From positions 1-64,000 of the forward strand of contig CALOFM010000018.1 of assembly GCA_942492625.1 (NCBI GenBank): DNA of 64,000 bases, in the 5' to 3' direction. This document shows, in pieces, positions 36,062-44,144 of this stretch (the stretch's first letter is position 1; every line of letters starts with the position of its first letter). This DNA is from Thiosymbion sp942492625 (GTDB lineage Bacteria > Pseudomonadota > Gammaproteobacteria > Chromatiales > Chromatiaceae). The translations under genes were made by a program, and so were the position numbers. The notes below the pieces were generated by a model. The model ran no database searches, had not been told where the DNA came from, and saw nothing but the letters and a program-made list of their open reading frames with translations.

Positions 36062-36076
36062 AGCGGTTCCTCAGTG

Positions 36077-36601
36077 CTACCCCAGGTCCGCCAGCGACGG
36101 CTCCGTTGGTTCGGTGACCGAGAGATCGCGCTCCCAGCCCTCGTTCTCGAGCTTGAGCATCTCGATCGCGACGGCGTTGGCGCTGGCATCCAGTTCCGGG
36201 AGGGCCTGATATTCGGACACCCAGCAGCGGTAGACCCTGTAGGCCTTCACCAGCTGCCCAGCCTCGTTGTAGAGCTCGATGATGATGTCCTTGCGGAAAT
36301 CCGCGAGGGATACTTCGGCGCCCAGGCCTGATCCGACCCGCCACACCTTCGACATCCAGTTCTCAAAGTCCGCATCATGGGTGACGCCGCGCTCCAGTGT
36401 GATCGCCTCGAACTTAGCCTGACCCGGGGACTTCCGAACCGTCGACGGATCCCCGCCTTCGCGGTGCTCGACCACTTCCAGCGTTTTCTTCAATGCGCTA
36501 ACCTTGCTGACGCCTGCCACGAAACGGCCGTCCCACTTCACACGAAATTTGTAGTTCTTGTAGGGGTCGAAGCGCTGAGCGTTTACAGTGAACATCGACA
36601 T
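36077..36601 (-). CDS. Tail tube protein (Afp1/Pvc1-like, T4 gp19-like)
   Basis: A 174-residue protein of normal tube length. FDPYKNYKFRVKWDGRFVAGVSKVSALKK near the start and TLERGVTHDADFENWMSKVW in the middle are the standard gp19-like tube signature. KAYRVYRCWVSEYQALPELDASANAVAIE is the conserved end. Hexameric rings of this protein stack to make the inner tube through which cargo passes. It directly follows the two sheath genes, as in other eCIS operons. Only one tube gene was found in addition to the CIS_tube gene. Confidence 0.92.
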   Translation of the reverse strand: MSMFTVNAQRFDPYKNYKFRVKWDGRFVAGVSKVSALKKTLEVVEHREGGDPSTVRKSPGQAKFEAITLERGVTHDADFENWMSKVWRVGSGLGAEVSLADFRKDIIIELYNEAGQLVKAYRVYRCWVSEYQALPELDASANAVAIEMLKLENEGWERDLSVTEPTEPSLADLG

Positions 36602-36616
36602 AGTGGTCTCCTTGGT

Positions 36617-38818
36617 CTATTGGCCCGCAATCTGACGAATGCGCAGAACGACGAACTCCGCAGGCTTAACGGGCGCAAATCCGATGCGGACATAAACGAT
36701 ACCGGCATCGATGTCGGCCTGGGTCGTGGTGTCGGAGTCGCACTTGACGAAATAGGCGTCCTGGGGATCGGTTCCTGCAAATGCGCCCTGACGAAAGAGC
36801 TGGTGCATGAAACCTTCGATGTTGAGCCGCAGCTGCGACCAGAGCGTCTCGTCATTACCCTCGAACACCGCCCAGCGTGTGCCGCGCAGCAGCGATTGTT
36901 GTAGGAAACTCGCCAGGCGCCGGACGGGCATGTACTTCCATTCGCTGGCACGGCGGTCATCGCCAAAGAGCGTCCGCGCCCCCCACAGCACGCGGCCGGT
37001 GCTGGGCCATGCACGTGTGCAGTTGATGCCTTCACGGTTCAGCGTGCCCTGCTCGCCGTCGCTCAGCGGTACGGACACATCCAGCATGCCCGCGAGTGTC
37101 GCATCGGTGCCGGCCGCTGCCTTCCATACACCCCGGTTGGCATCGGTCCGGGCGATCACGCCCGCCGCCGCACCACAAGGCGCGAAGGGACGCAGCCGGT
37201 TCTCCTGCAATGGATCGGCGGCGACAAGGTTCGGGAAGTATTGTGCGCCGTAGGGGGATCTCAGACCGCTGATCCAGCCCGCCGGGTTCGCCAGGTCGGC
37301 ATTCACGTCATCGAAGGTCGACCAAGAGGGCGGCGGATCGATGATCGCCATCGCCCCGCGCGTTCGACACCAGGGCAGAACCGTTCCGCTCCAGAAGCTC
37401 GCCCGATCCGATTCTGATACCACATCGACAGTGGCGGGGAATGGCGCGCAGACCAGGTTTACCACATCGACGTCGTCGAGCGCGTAGAGACCCGAGCGGG
37501 TAGCAGCGCTGCCCTCATATGCGGTAATCGGCGGTTCGTTTCCGTCGATACCGCTCGACAGGGTCACGACGACCTCGTTGGAAGGCAGCACTGCCGGTGC
37601 CTGGATCATCCTGACCAAGCTGGATCGCGCGGCCAGAACCTCAGCCGCCGAGTTAGCCGCGCCCGTGCCCAGGACGAGGTTGTTGAAGGTCTCTCGTATC
37701 TGCTCGCGCCCGCTGCTATCGACAAGCCGGGCGGTTAGCGAGAACGTCGTCCCGCCGGGATCGGGTGTCACGCTGACCTCGATGCCGTCGCCCCAGGATC
37801 CCGGGTCCGCCGCCTGGAACGTGAAGCCCGGCATCGGGGCGGAGGCTTCCCCGCTCGAGAACCCGACCACGGCATGCGGATCCGCCGTCTCCGCCGGGCG
37901 GTTACCCGGCGCTGCCACCAAACGGGCCAACGGGATCGCGGGCGTGGTTGCGGACGTAGCCGCGGCAAGGTCGTCCACCGGGGTCCCTCCGAGGGTCAGG
38001 TCGACTGAGAGCGTGTAGGGCGTCGTTCCATCGGTCAGGACCGTGTCGCTGGTATCCTCGACCGAGATTGTCAGCGTAAAGGCATCGGGATCGACGCCGT
38101 GGGTCACCTGCACTCGCAGGTGGTCGAAGCCGGACAGGGCCGCGGCTTCCGCGCTCGGCAGGATCTCCATTCCATCGACCGTCGGCCAAGTGACGGCTAC
38201 CCCCTCGATATGCGGTGCCGAGGTTGCGTCCGGCCTGCTGGCGATCGTGCCGCTGGTAACCCGTGCGAGCGGGATCGCCGGTGTCGTCGATGTCGTCGCC
38301 GCCTCAATGGCAGTGACCGGGTCCCCATCAAGGGTCAGGTCGACCGAGAGCGAATAGTCGACCGGCGTCCCGCTTGTATCCTGAAGCGTCGTGTCACTGG
38401 CATCCTCGGCCGTGATCGTCAGCGTGAAGGCATCGGTCGCGCCGCCGTGTGCCACCTGCACCCGCAGGTGGTCGAAGCCGGACAGGGCCGCTGCCTGCGG
38501 CGTCGGCTCGACAACTAGCGCCAGGGCGCCAGTCCCCTGGGACGCCGTCGCACTATCCTCGACCCTGACGATGATCGCCGTACGTCCTCCATTCTGGAAG
38601 AACTGGCGCACTACATGACCAAGATCGCTGCCGGACCAGAGGCCGCCGAAGGTGCGTTCGTAGTCGCCGAAATTGTCGATCCGGACCGCCTCGTCTGTCG
38701 GCCCGCGTCGGGCGCGTCCGATGAAGGCGGTTACCGATGTGGACACGCCGACGATGGTTCGCGCGCCGCTTGGTTCCTCTTCGATGTAGACTCCGGGTGC
38801 TGTGAGATTGGCAGGCAT
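36617..38818 (-). CDS. Contractile sheath protein 2, with duplicated insert domain
   Basis: 733 residues from ATG 38818, which has GAGGAG 10 bases upstream; a longer frame to 39163 runs back into sheath 1 and is rejected. The N terminus (PANLTAPGVYIEEEPSGARTIVGVSTSVTAF) and C terminus (EWKYMPVRRLASFLQQSLLRGTRWAVFEGNDETLWSQLR) are standard eCIS sheath. Residues about 107-338 hold two copies of a 116-residue beta domain (ALSGFDHLRVQV...TPAIPLAR), absent from the 529-residue sheath 1. Such inserts would face outward on the sheath. Afp and PVC also carry two or three sheath paralogues. Confidence 0.9.
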   Translation of the reverse strand: MPANLTAPGVYIEEEPSGARTIVGVSTSVTAFIGRARRGPTDEAVRIDNFGDYERTFGGLWSGSDLGHVVRQFFQNGGRTAIIVRVEDSATASQGTGALALVVEPTPQAAALSGFDHLRVQVAHGGATDAFTLTITAEDASDTTLQDTSGTPVDYSLSVDLTLDGDPVTAIEAATTSTTPAIPLARVTSGTIASRPDATSAPHIEGVAVTWPTVDGMEILPSAEAAALSGFDHLRVQVTHGVDPDAFTLTISVEDTSDTVLTDGTTPYTLSVDLTLGGTPVDDLAAATSATTPAIPLARLVAAPGNRPAETADPHAVVGFSSGEASAPMPGFTFQAADPGSWGDGIEVSVTPDPGGTTFSLTARLVDSSGREQIRETFNNLVLGTGAANSAAEVLAARSSLVRMIQAPAVLPSNEVVVTLSSGIDGNEPPITAYEGSAATRSGLYALDDVDVVNLVCAPFPATVDVVSESDRASFWSGTVLPWCRTRGAMAIIDPPPSWSTFDDVNADLANPAGWISGLRSPYGAQYFPNLVAADPLQENRLRPFAPCGAAAGVIARTDANRGVWKAAAGTDATLAGMLDVSVPLSDGEQGTLNREGINCTRAWPSTGRVLWGARTLFGDDRRASEWKYMPVRRLASFLQQSLLRGTRWAVFEGNDETLWSQLRLNIEGFMHQLFRQGAFAGTDPQDAYFVKCDSDTTTQADIDAGIVYVRIGFAPVKPAEFVVLRIRQIAGQ

Positions 38819-38832
38819 ACGTGCTTTACTCC

Positions 38833-40422
38833 TCAGGCGGCCGCGCGCGTGATCTGTTGGAACTGAAGGATCACAAACTCTGCGGGTTTCAGCGGCCGGA
38901 AGCCGACGATCACGTTGACGATGCCGCGGTCCTGGTCTCCTGGCGTCGTCGTCTCGGCATCGCACTTCACGAAATAGGCCTCTTGTTGCTCCGCGCCCTG
39001 GAACGCACCACGGCGGAACAACTGCTGCATGAATCCTTCGATCGAGAGCCGTAACTGCGACCAGAGCGCCGCATCGTTCGGCTCGAACACCGCCCAGCGC
39101 ATGCCACCACGAAGACTTTCCTCGATATAGAGCGCCAGGCGTCGGACCGGGATGTACTTCCACTCCGACGCCAGGATATCGGCGCCACGTGCCGTGCGCC
39201 CGCCCCAGACCACTGGACCAGCGGCGCCGAGCCGGCGCAGCGCATTAATGCCGGCCGGGTTCAGGACGCCGATCTGATCGTCCGTCAGGAACAGTCGTGC
39301 ATTCGGGTCCGACAACGTGGTAGAGAAGCCGTCAACTCCGCGCAGACCCGCCTCCTGTCCGGCGGGGGCCTTCCAGATGCCGCGTGCGCCGTCGGTCCGA
39401 GCGATCACCCCCGCAACTGCCCCGCAAGGCGCAAAGCTTGCCGGCCTGCCATCGGCCAGTGGGTCCGGCATGACCAGCAGCGGGAAGTAGATCGCAGCGT
39501 TTCGGGTTGTCAGACTCTCCAGACCCGAGCGCGTAGCGACGTCTCCGGGCGCGCTCCAAGTCGAAGGCGGATCGACGATCAGTATGGTGAAGCGGCTGTC
39601 GCAATAACTGGCGGCCGCTGTCCAGGTCTGCGCAAACATGTCCGTGGTCCGTGCCGGAGGCGGCAGGCAGAGCATATTCACGGTATCGATGGAATCGAGC
39701 GCATAGAGGCCGCGGCGCTGAGACCGGAAGGTCGTGTCGGATGGATCGTCGTAATCCGTCGCGGAAAGCGCCGAACCATCGCTCCCCCCGACCAGCGGGG
39801 CGTTGTCAACGGTGTCCGGGCGGCGGTCCGATGTGGTCGCCACTCTCAGAAGCTGCGATCCCTGCTCCAGCACCCGCCCGACCCAGCGCGCGTGGGCCTG
39901 ATCTGCCGAGACGTTAATGAACGTCTCGCTGGTCACATCGCTGTTCGGGTCGCTCGGTGCGTCCGGATCGACCTCGCGCACGGAAAGGTTGAAGACCGTC
40001 GTGGCCTCGCCGGTGCCAAGAGTCTCCGGTGCTGGGTCGCTGACGCTCACGCGCAGATTGCGCCCCCAGAGCCCCTCGCTGGCCGCCTGGAACGTGAAAT
40101 TCGCAGGTGTTCCTCCAGTCGTTGGCAGGTCCACCGTTGCCGGCCCTGCGCCAGGTGCCAAGCGTACAATCACCGCCTCGGACCCGCCATTCAGGAAGTA
40201 GTGGTAGACCGCATAGTTCATTGGGCTCTCGGCCCAAAGACCCCCGAACTTCCGCGCGAAGTCGTCGAACGAGAAGCATCGTATCGCGCGATTGGACTGT
40301 CCGCGCAGTGCTCGTCCGAGAAATGCGGTCACCGAAGTGGATACCCCCGTTATAGTACGAACAACGGAAGGAAGTTCCTGAATTTGGACGCCAGGATAAG
40401 GCAGAACTGTTGGCATCTGCAT
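38833..40422 (-). CDS. Contractile sheath protein 1
   Basis: About 529 residues, first gene of the operon. N terminus PYPGVQIQELPSVVRTITGVSTSVTAFLGRA, then FARKFGGLWAESPMNYAVYHYFLNGG, and C terminus EWKYIPVRRLALYIEESLRGGMRWAVF, all typical of Afp/PVC sheath. Sheath contraction drives the inner tube into the target. Start: ATG at 40422 is chosen (alternatives ATG 40416, TTG 40428). Sheath 2 begins 14 bases after its stop. The promoter should lie between 40430 and 40830 but no clear -35/-10 could be assigned. Confidence 0.9.
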   Translation of the reverse strand: MQMPTVLPYPGVQIQELPSVVRTITGVSTSVTAFLGRALRGQSNRAIRCFSFDDFARKFGGLWAESPMNYAVYHYFLNGGSEAVIVRLAPGAGPATVDLPTTGGTPANFTFQAASEGLWGRNLRVSVSDPAPETLGTGEATTVFNLSVREVDPDAPSDPNSDVTSETFINVSADQAHARWVGRVLEQGSQLLRVATTSDRRPDTVDNAPLVGGSDGSALSATDYDDPSDTTFRSQRRGLYALDSIDTVNMLCLPPPARTTDMFAQTWTAAASYCDSRFTILIVDPPSTWSAPGDVATRSGLESLTTRNAAIYFPLLVMPDPLADGRPASFAPCGAVAGVIARTDGARGIWKAPAGQEAGLRGVDGFSTTLSDPNARLFLTDDQIGVLNPAGINALRRLGAAGPVVWGGRTARGADILASEWKYIPVRRLALYIEESLRGGMRWAVFEPNDAALWSQLRLSIEGFMQQLFRRGAFQGAEQQEAYFVKCDAETTTPGDQDRGIVNVIVGFRPLKPAEFVILQFQQITRAAA

Positions 40423-40615
40423 CCCCAAAGCATAAGGAATCTAAATCTGTAAACTAAAAATAGTGCCGAAAGGCATACGACGCAAGTGTAAATTTCGAAG
40501 TTGAGGGTCGGCAACGAGTCGTTTGATAAACAGCCATAGAGTAACTCCATACTGTAAGCCACCGGCTTTGCCGGTGAGATGCGAAGAGGCTCTGCCGTTC
40601 CCGGGAACATGGGGT

Positions 40616-40768
40616 GTTGTCGTTGTCGTAATCGTGGTCGTAATCGAAGCTTCCATAAGAGACAGAATTCTTTCGTACCTCGCGGCTTCGCCAACCGAGT
40701 TTGCTCAGCGTCGTCTTTCCTTGGGCGTTCCTGGTCGTTCCGATTACGATTACGACAACGACAACGAC
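40616..40768. repeat. Inverted repeat with tandem short units in both arms
   Basis: The left arm (40616-40646) is made of GTCGTT/GTCGTAATC units; the right arm (40741-40768) is its imperfect reverse complement (CGATTACGATTACGACAACG...). About 94 bases lie between them. It sits between the start of the eCIS operon and the IS at 40830. Confidence 0.65.
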
Positions 40769-40829
40769 CGAGGTAATGAAACACGACTGTGGGTTCATCG
40801 GCCCCTATGGGGCCTTCACCGCTACTCGC

Positions 40830-42175
40830 CCTGTCCCTACCAGAAACCTCGTACAGATTGATTCGATTGACGTTTCCTGGTCTCAGGCGATAGTGTTCAA
40901 CGGATGAAAACAATCCTCCTGCCCCTGCTCGCCACCCTGGCCGGCCTGCTCCGAAGCCGGGCCGTCCTCCACTTGGAGATCCTTGCGCTCCGGCAGCAGT
41001 TGGCGATGGTCACCCGCAAAGACCGCAAGCTGCGTTTCCGCCGGCGCGAACGCCTGTTCTGGGTCTGGCTCTACCGGATCTGGCCCGGCTGTCTGGAGAC
41101 ACTCGCCGTTTTCAAGGCGGACACCTTGGTACGTTGGCACCGGCAGGGATTCCGTCTCTTCTGGACCTGGAAATCCAGCCGTCGTCGCGGTGGGCGACCC
41201 TCGATTTCCCCGGAGATCCGCGCCCTCATTCGCCGGCTCTCTCGAGAAAATCCCCTCTGGGGCGCACCTCGCGTGCACGGGGAGCTCAAGATGCTCGGCA
41301 TCGAGATCGCTCAAACCACGGTCGCCAAATACATGGTCCGACATCGAAAGCCACCGTCCCAGACTTGGAGGACGTTCCTCGACAATCATGCCAAGGACCT
41401 CGTATCTATCGACTTTTTCGCCGTCCCCACAGTTACCTTCCGGATCCTCTACGTACTCCTGGTGCTGCGACACGAACGCCGCCAGGTCGTCCACTTCAAC
41501 ATCACCGAACACCCCACGGGTCAGTGGACGGCACAACAAATGGTCGAGGCATTTCCCTGGGACGAAGCCCCGAGGTATCTCCTGCGCGACCGCGACAGCG
41601 TCTACGACATCCGGTTTCGTCGCCGTGTGCGCAGCCTCGGTATCGAAGAGGTACTCACCGCCCCGCGCTCGCCCTGGCAGAATCCCTATGTCGAACGCCT
41701 GATCGGCTCCGTCCGCCGCGAGTGCCTCGATCACGTCATCGTCTTGAACGAACCTCACCTCAAGCGGCTGCTGCGATCCTACTTTTCCTATTATCAAGCG
41801 GTGCGAACGCATCTTGCGTTAGACAAGCAATCTCCGGAACCACGCCAAGTCGAATCGCCCGAGCGCGGAAAGGTGGTTGCCTTCCCTCACATCGGCGGTC
41901 TTCATCACGAGTATCGACGCGCCGCCTGAGGCGCAAGCCCAACATTCCGACTGTAGTGGGGGTGTGTTGGTCGCTCGCGAGCGCTTGATGGTGCGCTTGA
42001 GGCGCTGTACCGTCCATCTTCGTCGATGCTACCGCCAGCGATGTCCACACCAAGCGAGCATGCCCCAAGCCTCACCAGCCCAACACTTTCGCCTCCGACA
42101 GAATCACGCCCGTCTCTCTCCCCACTCGGCAGCCCTCGCCTGGCGACCCTGGATTGAGTTTTTGGTAGGGATAGG
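40830..42175. mobile_element. Integrase-type insertion sequence, copy 1 (complete)
   Basis: Left end CCTGTCCCTACCAGAAACC and the reverse complement of the right end CCTATCCCTACCAAAAACTC form imperfect terminal inverted repeats. One transposase gene lies inside. A second copy at 42833 shares the same left end. No clear target duplication is seen. Confidence 0.75.
40904..41929 (+). CDS. Integrase-core (DDE) transposase, copy 1
   Basis: A 341-residue protein. The N-terminal DNA-binding part (LRSRAVLHLEILALRQQLAMV) is followed by an rve integrase core with Asp in SIDFF (about 169), Asp in RDRD (about 230) and Glu in YVERLIGS (about 265). It belongs to the IS3/IS481-like integrase-core group, not the IS110 or Tn3 types also seen here. 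It cuts and joins the ends of its IS. The copy at 42907-43932 is nearly identical. Transcription runs away from the eCIS operon. Confidence 0.85.
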   Translation: MKTILLPLLATLAGLLRSRAVLHLEILALRQQLAMVTRKDRKLRFRRRERLFWVWLYRIWPGCLETLAVFKADTLVRWHRQGFRLFWTWKSSRRRGGRPSISPEIRALIRRLSRENPLWGAPRVHGELKMLGIEIAQTTVAKYMVRHRKPPSQTWRTFLDNHAKDLVSIDFFAVPTVTFRILYVLLVLRHERRQVVHFNITEHPTGQWTAQQMVEAFPWDEAPRYLLRDRDSVYDIRFRRRVRSLGIEEVLTAPRSPWQNPYVERLIGSVRRECLDHVIVLNEPHLKRLLRSYFSYYQAVRTHLALDKQSPEPRQVESPERGKVVAFPHIGGLHHEYRRAA

Positions 42176-42209
42176 TCTTGTGTCGTACCGACGTTTCAAC
42201 TGGGAAGGT

Positions 42210-42482
42210 TCACCGCAACTCGCGCCCATGCCAAACACGGAGAATGGCCACGATTTCATCGCGCACTGTGTAACGGACGACGTAGTCACCGGCAACAAGC
42301 TCGCACACATCGGGCAGTTCCTCGACGCTCTTGCCCAGCGCGGGCTGGTCCCGGAGCAGGCGGATTGTGCGTCCCAAGCGCTTGCTGACTCGGGCGGCAG
42401 CCGCCGGGTCGTGCTCGGCGATGAAATCGCGCAGGCGTCGCAGATCCCGTGTGGCGCTCGCCGTGAACTGGAGCCGTTTCAA
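42210..42482 (-). CDS. ParE/RelE-type toxin
   Basis: A 90-residue protein of the ParE/RelE fold: KRLQFTASATRDLRRLRDFI at the start and the family's YVVRYTVRDEIVAILRVWHGREL at the end. Toxins of this group inhibit gyrase (ParE) or cleave mRNA at ribosomes (RelE); the sequence alone does not decide. It overlaps the antitoxin gene by ATGA (42479-42482), so the antitoxin is made first. The pair lies between the two integrase-type IS copies. Confidence 0.85.
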   Translation of the reverse strand: MKRLQFTASATRDLRRLRDFIAEHDPAAAARVSKRLGRTIRLLRDQPALGKSVEELPDVCELVAGDYVVRYTVRDEIVAILRVWHGRELR

Positions 42483-42742
42483 CGGGGCGGCTCATGTTCT
42501 TTGTCCGAGCCCCAGCTATCGATCCAGGCGAGAACCTCGTCGCCATCGATCACTTGCCCGGCATCCAACTCGGCCAGGGCCTCTCGCGTTTCGTCGTCGC
42601 GACGCTCCCGCAGATCTTCGCGCTCCAGGTACTCGCGCACGGCGTCGTTGATGACCCAACCCTTAGAACGGCGCAGGCGTGTCGCCGTGGCATCGAGTCG
42701 CTGCAGCAGATCGTCCGGCATCCGGACACTGGTCATCCCCAT
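42479..42742 (-). CDS. Ribbon-helix-helix antitoxin
   Basis: An 87-residue protein. The N-terminal MTSVRMPDDLLQRLDATATRLRRSKGWVINDAV is a typical ribbon-helix-helix (CopG/ParD-like) DNA-binding domain. The acidic C terminus (DGDEVLAWIDSWGSD) would wrap the toxin. Such antitoxins also repress their own promoter, probably just upstream of 42742. Start MGMTSV; a second ATG two codons in is possible. Confidence 0.85.
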   Translation of the reverse strand: MGMTSVRMPDDLLQRLDATATRLRRSKGWVINDAVREYLEREDLRERRDDETREALAELDAGQVIDGDEVLAWIDSWGSDKEHEPPR

Positions 42743-42832
42743 GTCTCAGAACCTCTATTTGCAATAATGCACTGCATTGTAGCCTTTGACTGCGACAACT
42801 GTTAGCGGCGGCGTGAAAATGTACCAGAAACG

Positions 42833-44139
42833 CCTGTCCCTACCAAAAACCTTGTACCGATTGATTTGGTGGACTTTTTCTAGCCACTGGCGGTATCGTC
42901 TAAGGGATGAAAACAATCCTCCTCCCTCTGCTCACCACCTTGGCCGGCCTGCTCCGAAACCGGGCTGCCCTCCACTTGGAGATCCTCTCGCTCCGACAGC
43001 AGTTGGCGATGGTCGCCCACAAAGACCGCAAGCTGCGTTTCCGCCGTCGCGAACGCCTGTTCTGGATCTGGCTCTACCGGATCTGGCCCGGTTGTTTGGA
43101 GACGCTCGCCGTCTTTAAGGCCGACACCTTGGTGCGTTGGCATCGGCAGGGATTCCGGCTCTATTGGACATGGAAGTCGCGACGATCCCGTGGCGGCCGA
43201 CCACCAATATCACGGGAGGTGCGGGCGTTGATTCGCAGGCTGTCCTGGGAAAACCCCCTGTGGGGTGCGCCTCGTGTGCACGGGGAGCTGCAGATGCTCG
43301 GCATCGATGTCTCCCAAACCACGGTCGCCAATTACATGCTCCGGCACCGAAATCCGCCGTCCCAGACTTGGCGGACATTCCTCGACAATCATGCCAAGGA
43401 TCTCGTGTCCATCGACTTTTTCACCGTTCACACAGCCACCTTTCGGATCCTCTACGTGCTCCTGGTGCTGCGGCACGAACGCCGCCAGGTCGTCCACTTC
43501 AATATCACCGAGCACCCCACCGGCCAGTGGGCGGCACAACAAATGGTCGAGGCATTTCCGTGGGACGAAGCCCCGAGGTATCTCCTGTACGACCGCGACA
43601 ACGTCTATGACACCCGGTTCCGCCGCCGTGTGCACAGCTTCGGTATCGAAGAGGTGCTCACCGCCCCGCGCTCGCCCTGGCAGAATCCCTATGTCGAACG
43701 CCTGATCGGCTCCGTCCGCCGCGAGTGCCTCGATCACGTCATTGTCTTAAACGAACGCCATCTCAAGCGGCTCCTGCGATCCTACTTTGCCTATTATCAC
43801 GCGGCGCGAACGCATCTCGCGTTGGACAAGCAATCTCCGGAACCGCGCCAGGTCGCATCGCCCGACCGCGGTAAGGTGGTTGCTTTTCCTCACATCGGCG
43901 GTCTTCATCACGAGTACCGACGCGCCGCCTGAGGCGCAAGCCCAATACCCCGAGTGTAGTGGATCAGATGGCCGCTCATGACCGCTTGTTGCTGAGCTTG
44001 AGGCGCCGCGCCGTCCATCTGCATCGAACCGTTCCCGCCAGCGATGTCAACACCGAGCGAACATGCCCCAGACCTCGCCATCCGAATACTTTCCTCGTTC
44101 CGATCGAAACTCCCGTCCCTCTCGCCACTCGGCAGCCCT
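42833..44139. mobile_element. Integrase-type insertion sequence, copy 2 (right end missing)
   Basis: The left end CCTGTCCCTACCAAAAACC matches copy 1. Homology continues past the transposase to the CACTCGGCAGCCCT stretch, where copy 1 has about 35 more bases to its inverted repeat. Here the Tn3-type element begins instead, so the right end is lost. Confidence 0.7.
42907..43932 (+). CDS. Integrase-core (DDE) transposase, copy 2
   Basis: 341 residues, a near-identical twin of the protein at 40904-41929, with the same SIDFF, YDRDN and YVERLIGS catalytic blocks. Many differences are silent or conservative, so both copies have been under similar constraint or moved recently. Its IS lacks the right end, so the protein may act only on copy 1 or other copies. 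Confidence 0.85.
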   Translation: MKTILLPLLTTLAGLLRNRAALHLEILSLRQQLAMVAHKDRKLRFRRRERLFWIWLYRIWPGCLETLAVFKADTLVRWHRQGFRLYWTWKSRRSRGGRPPISREVRALIRRLSWENPLWGAPRVHGELQMLGIDVSQTTVANYMLRHRNPPSQTWRTFLDNHAKDLVSIDFFTVHTATFRILYVLLVLRHERRQVVHFNITEHPTGQWAAQQMVEAFPWDEAPRYLLYDRDNVYDTRFRRRVHSFGIEEVLTAPRSPWQNPYVERLIGSVRRECLDHVIVLNERHLKRLLRSYFAYYHAARTHLALDKQSPEPRQVASPDRGKVVAFPHIGGLHHEYRRAA

Positions 44140-44144
44140 GGCTA

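Noticed and set aside
36617..39163. An 848-codon version of sheath 2
   Set aside because: The extra 115 codons overlap sheath 1 and are Arg-rich nonsense; ATG 38818 has a good ribosome site and a typical sheath start.
40454..40861. Small frames with repetitive VVVIVVVIE or YDYDNDND peptides as genes
   Set aside because: These arise from the short tandem units of the inverted repeat at 40616-40768.
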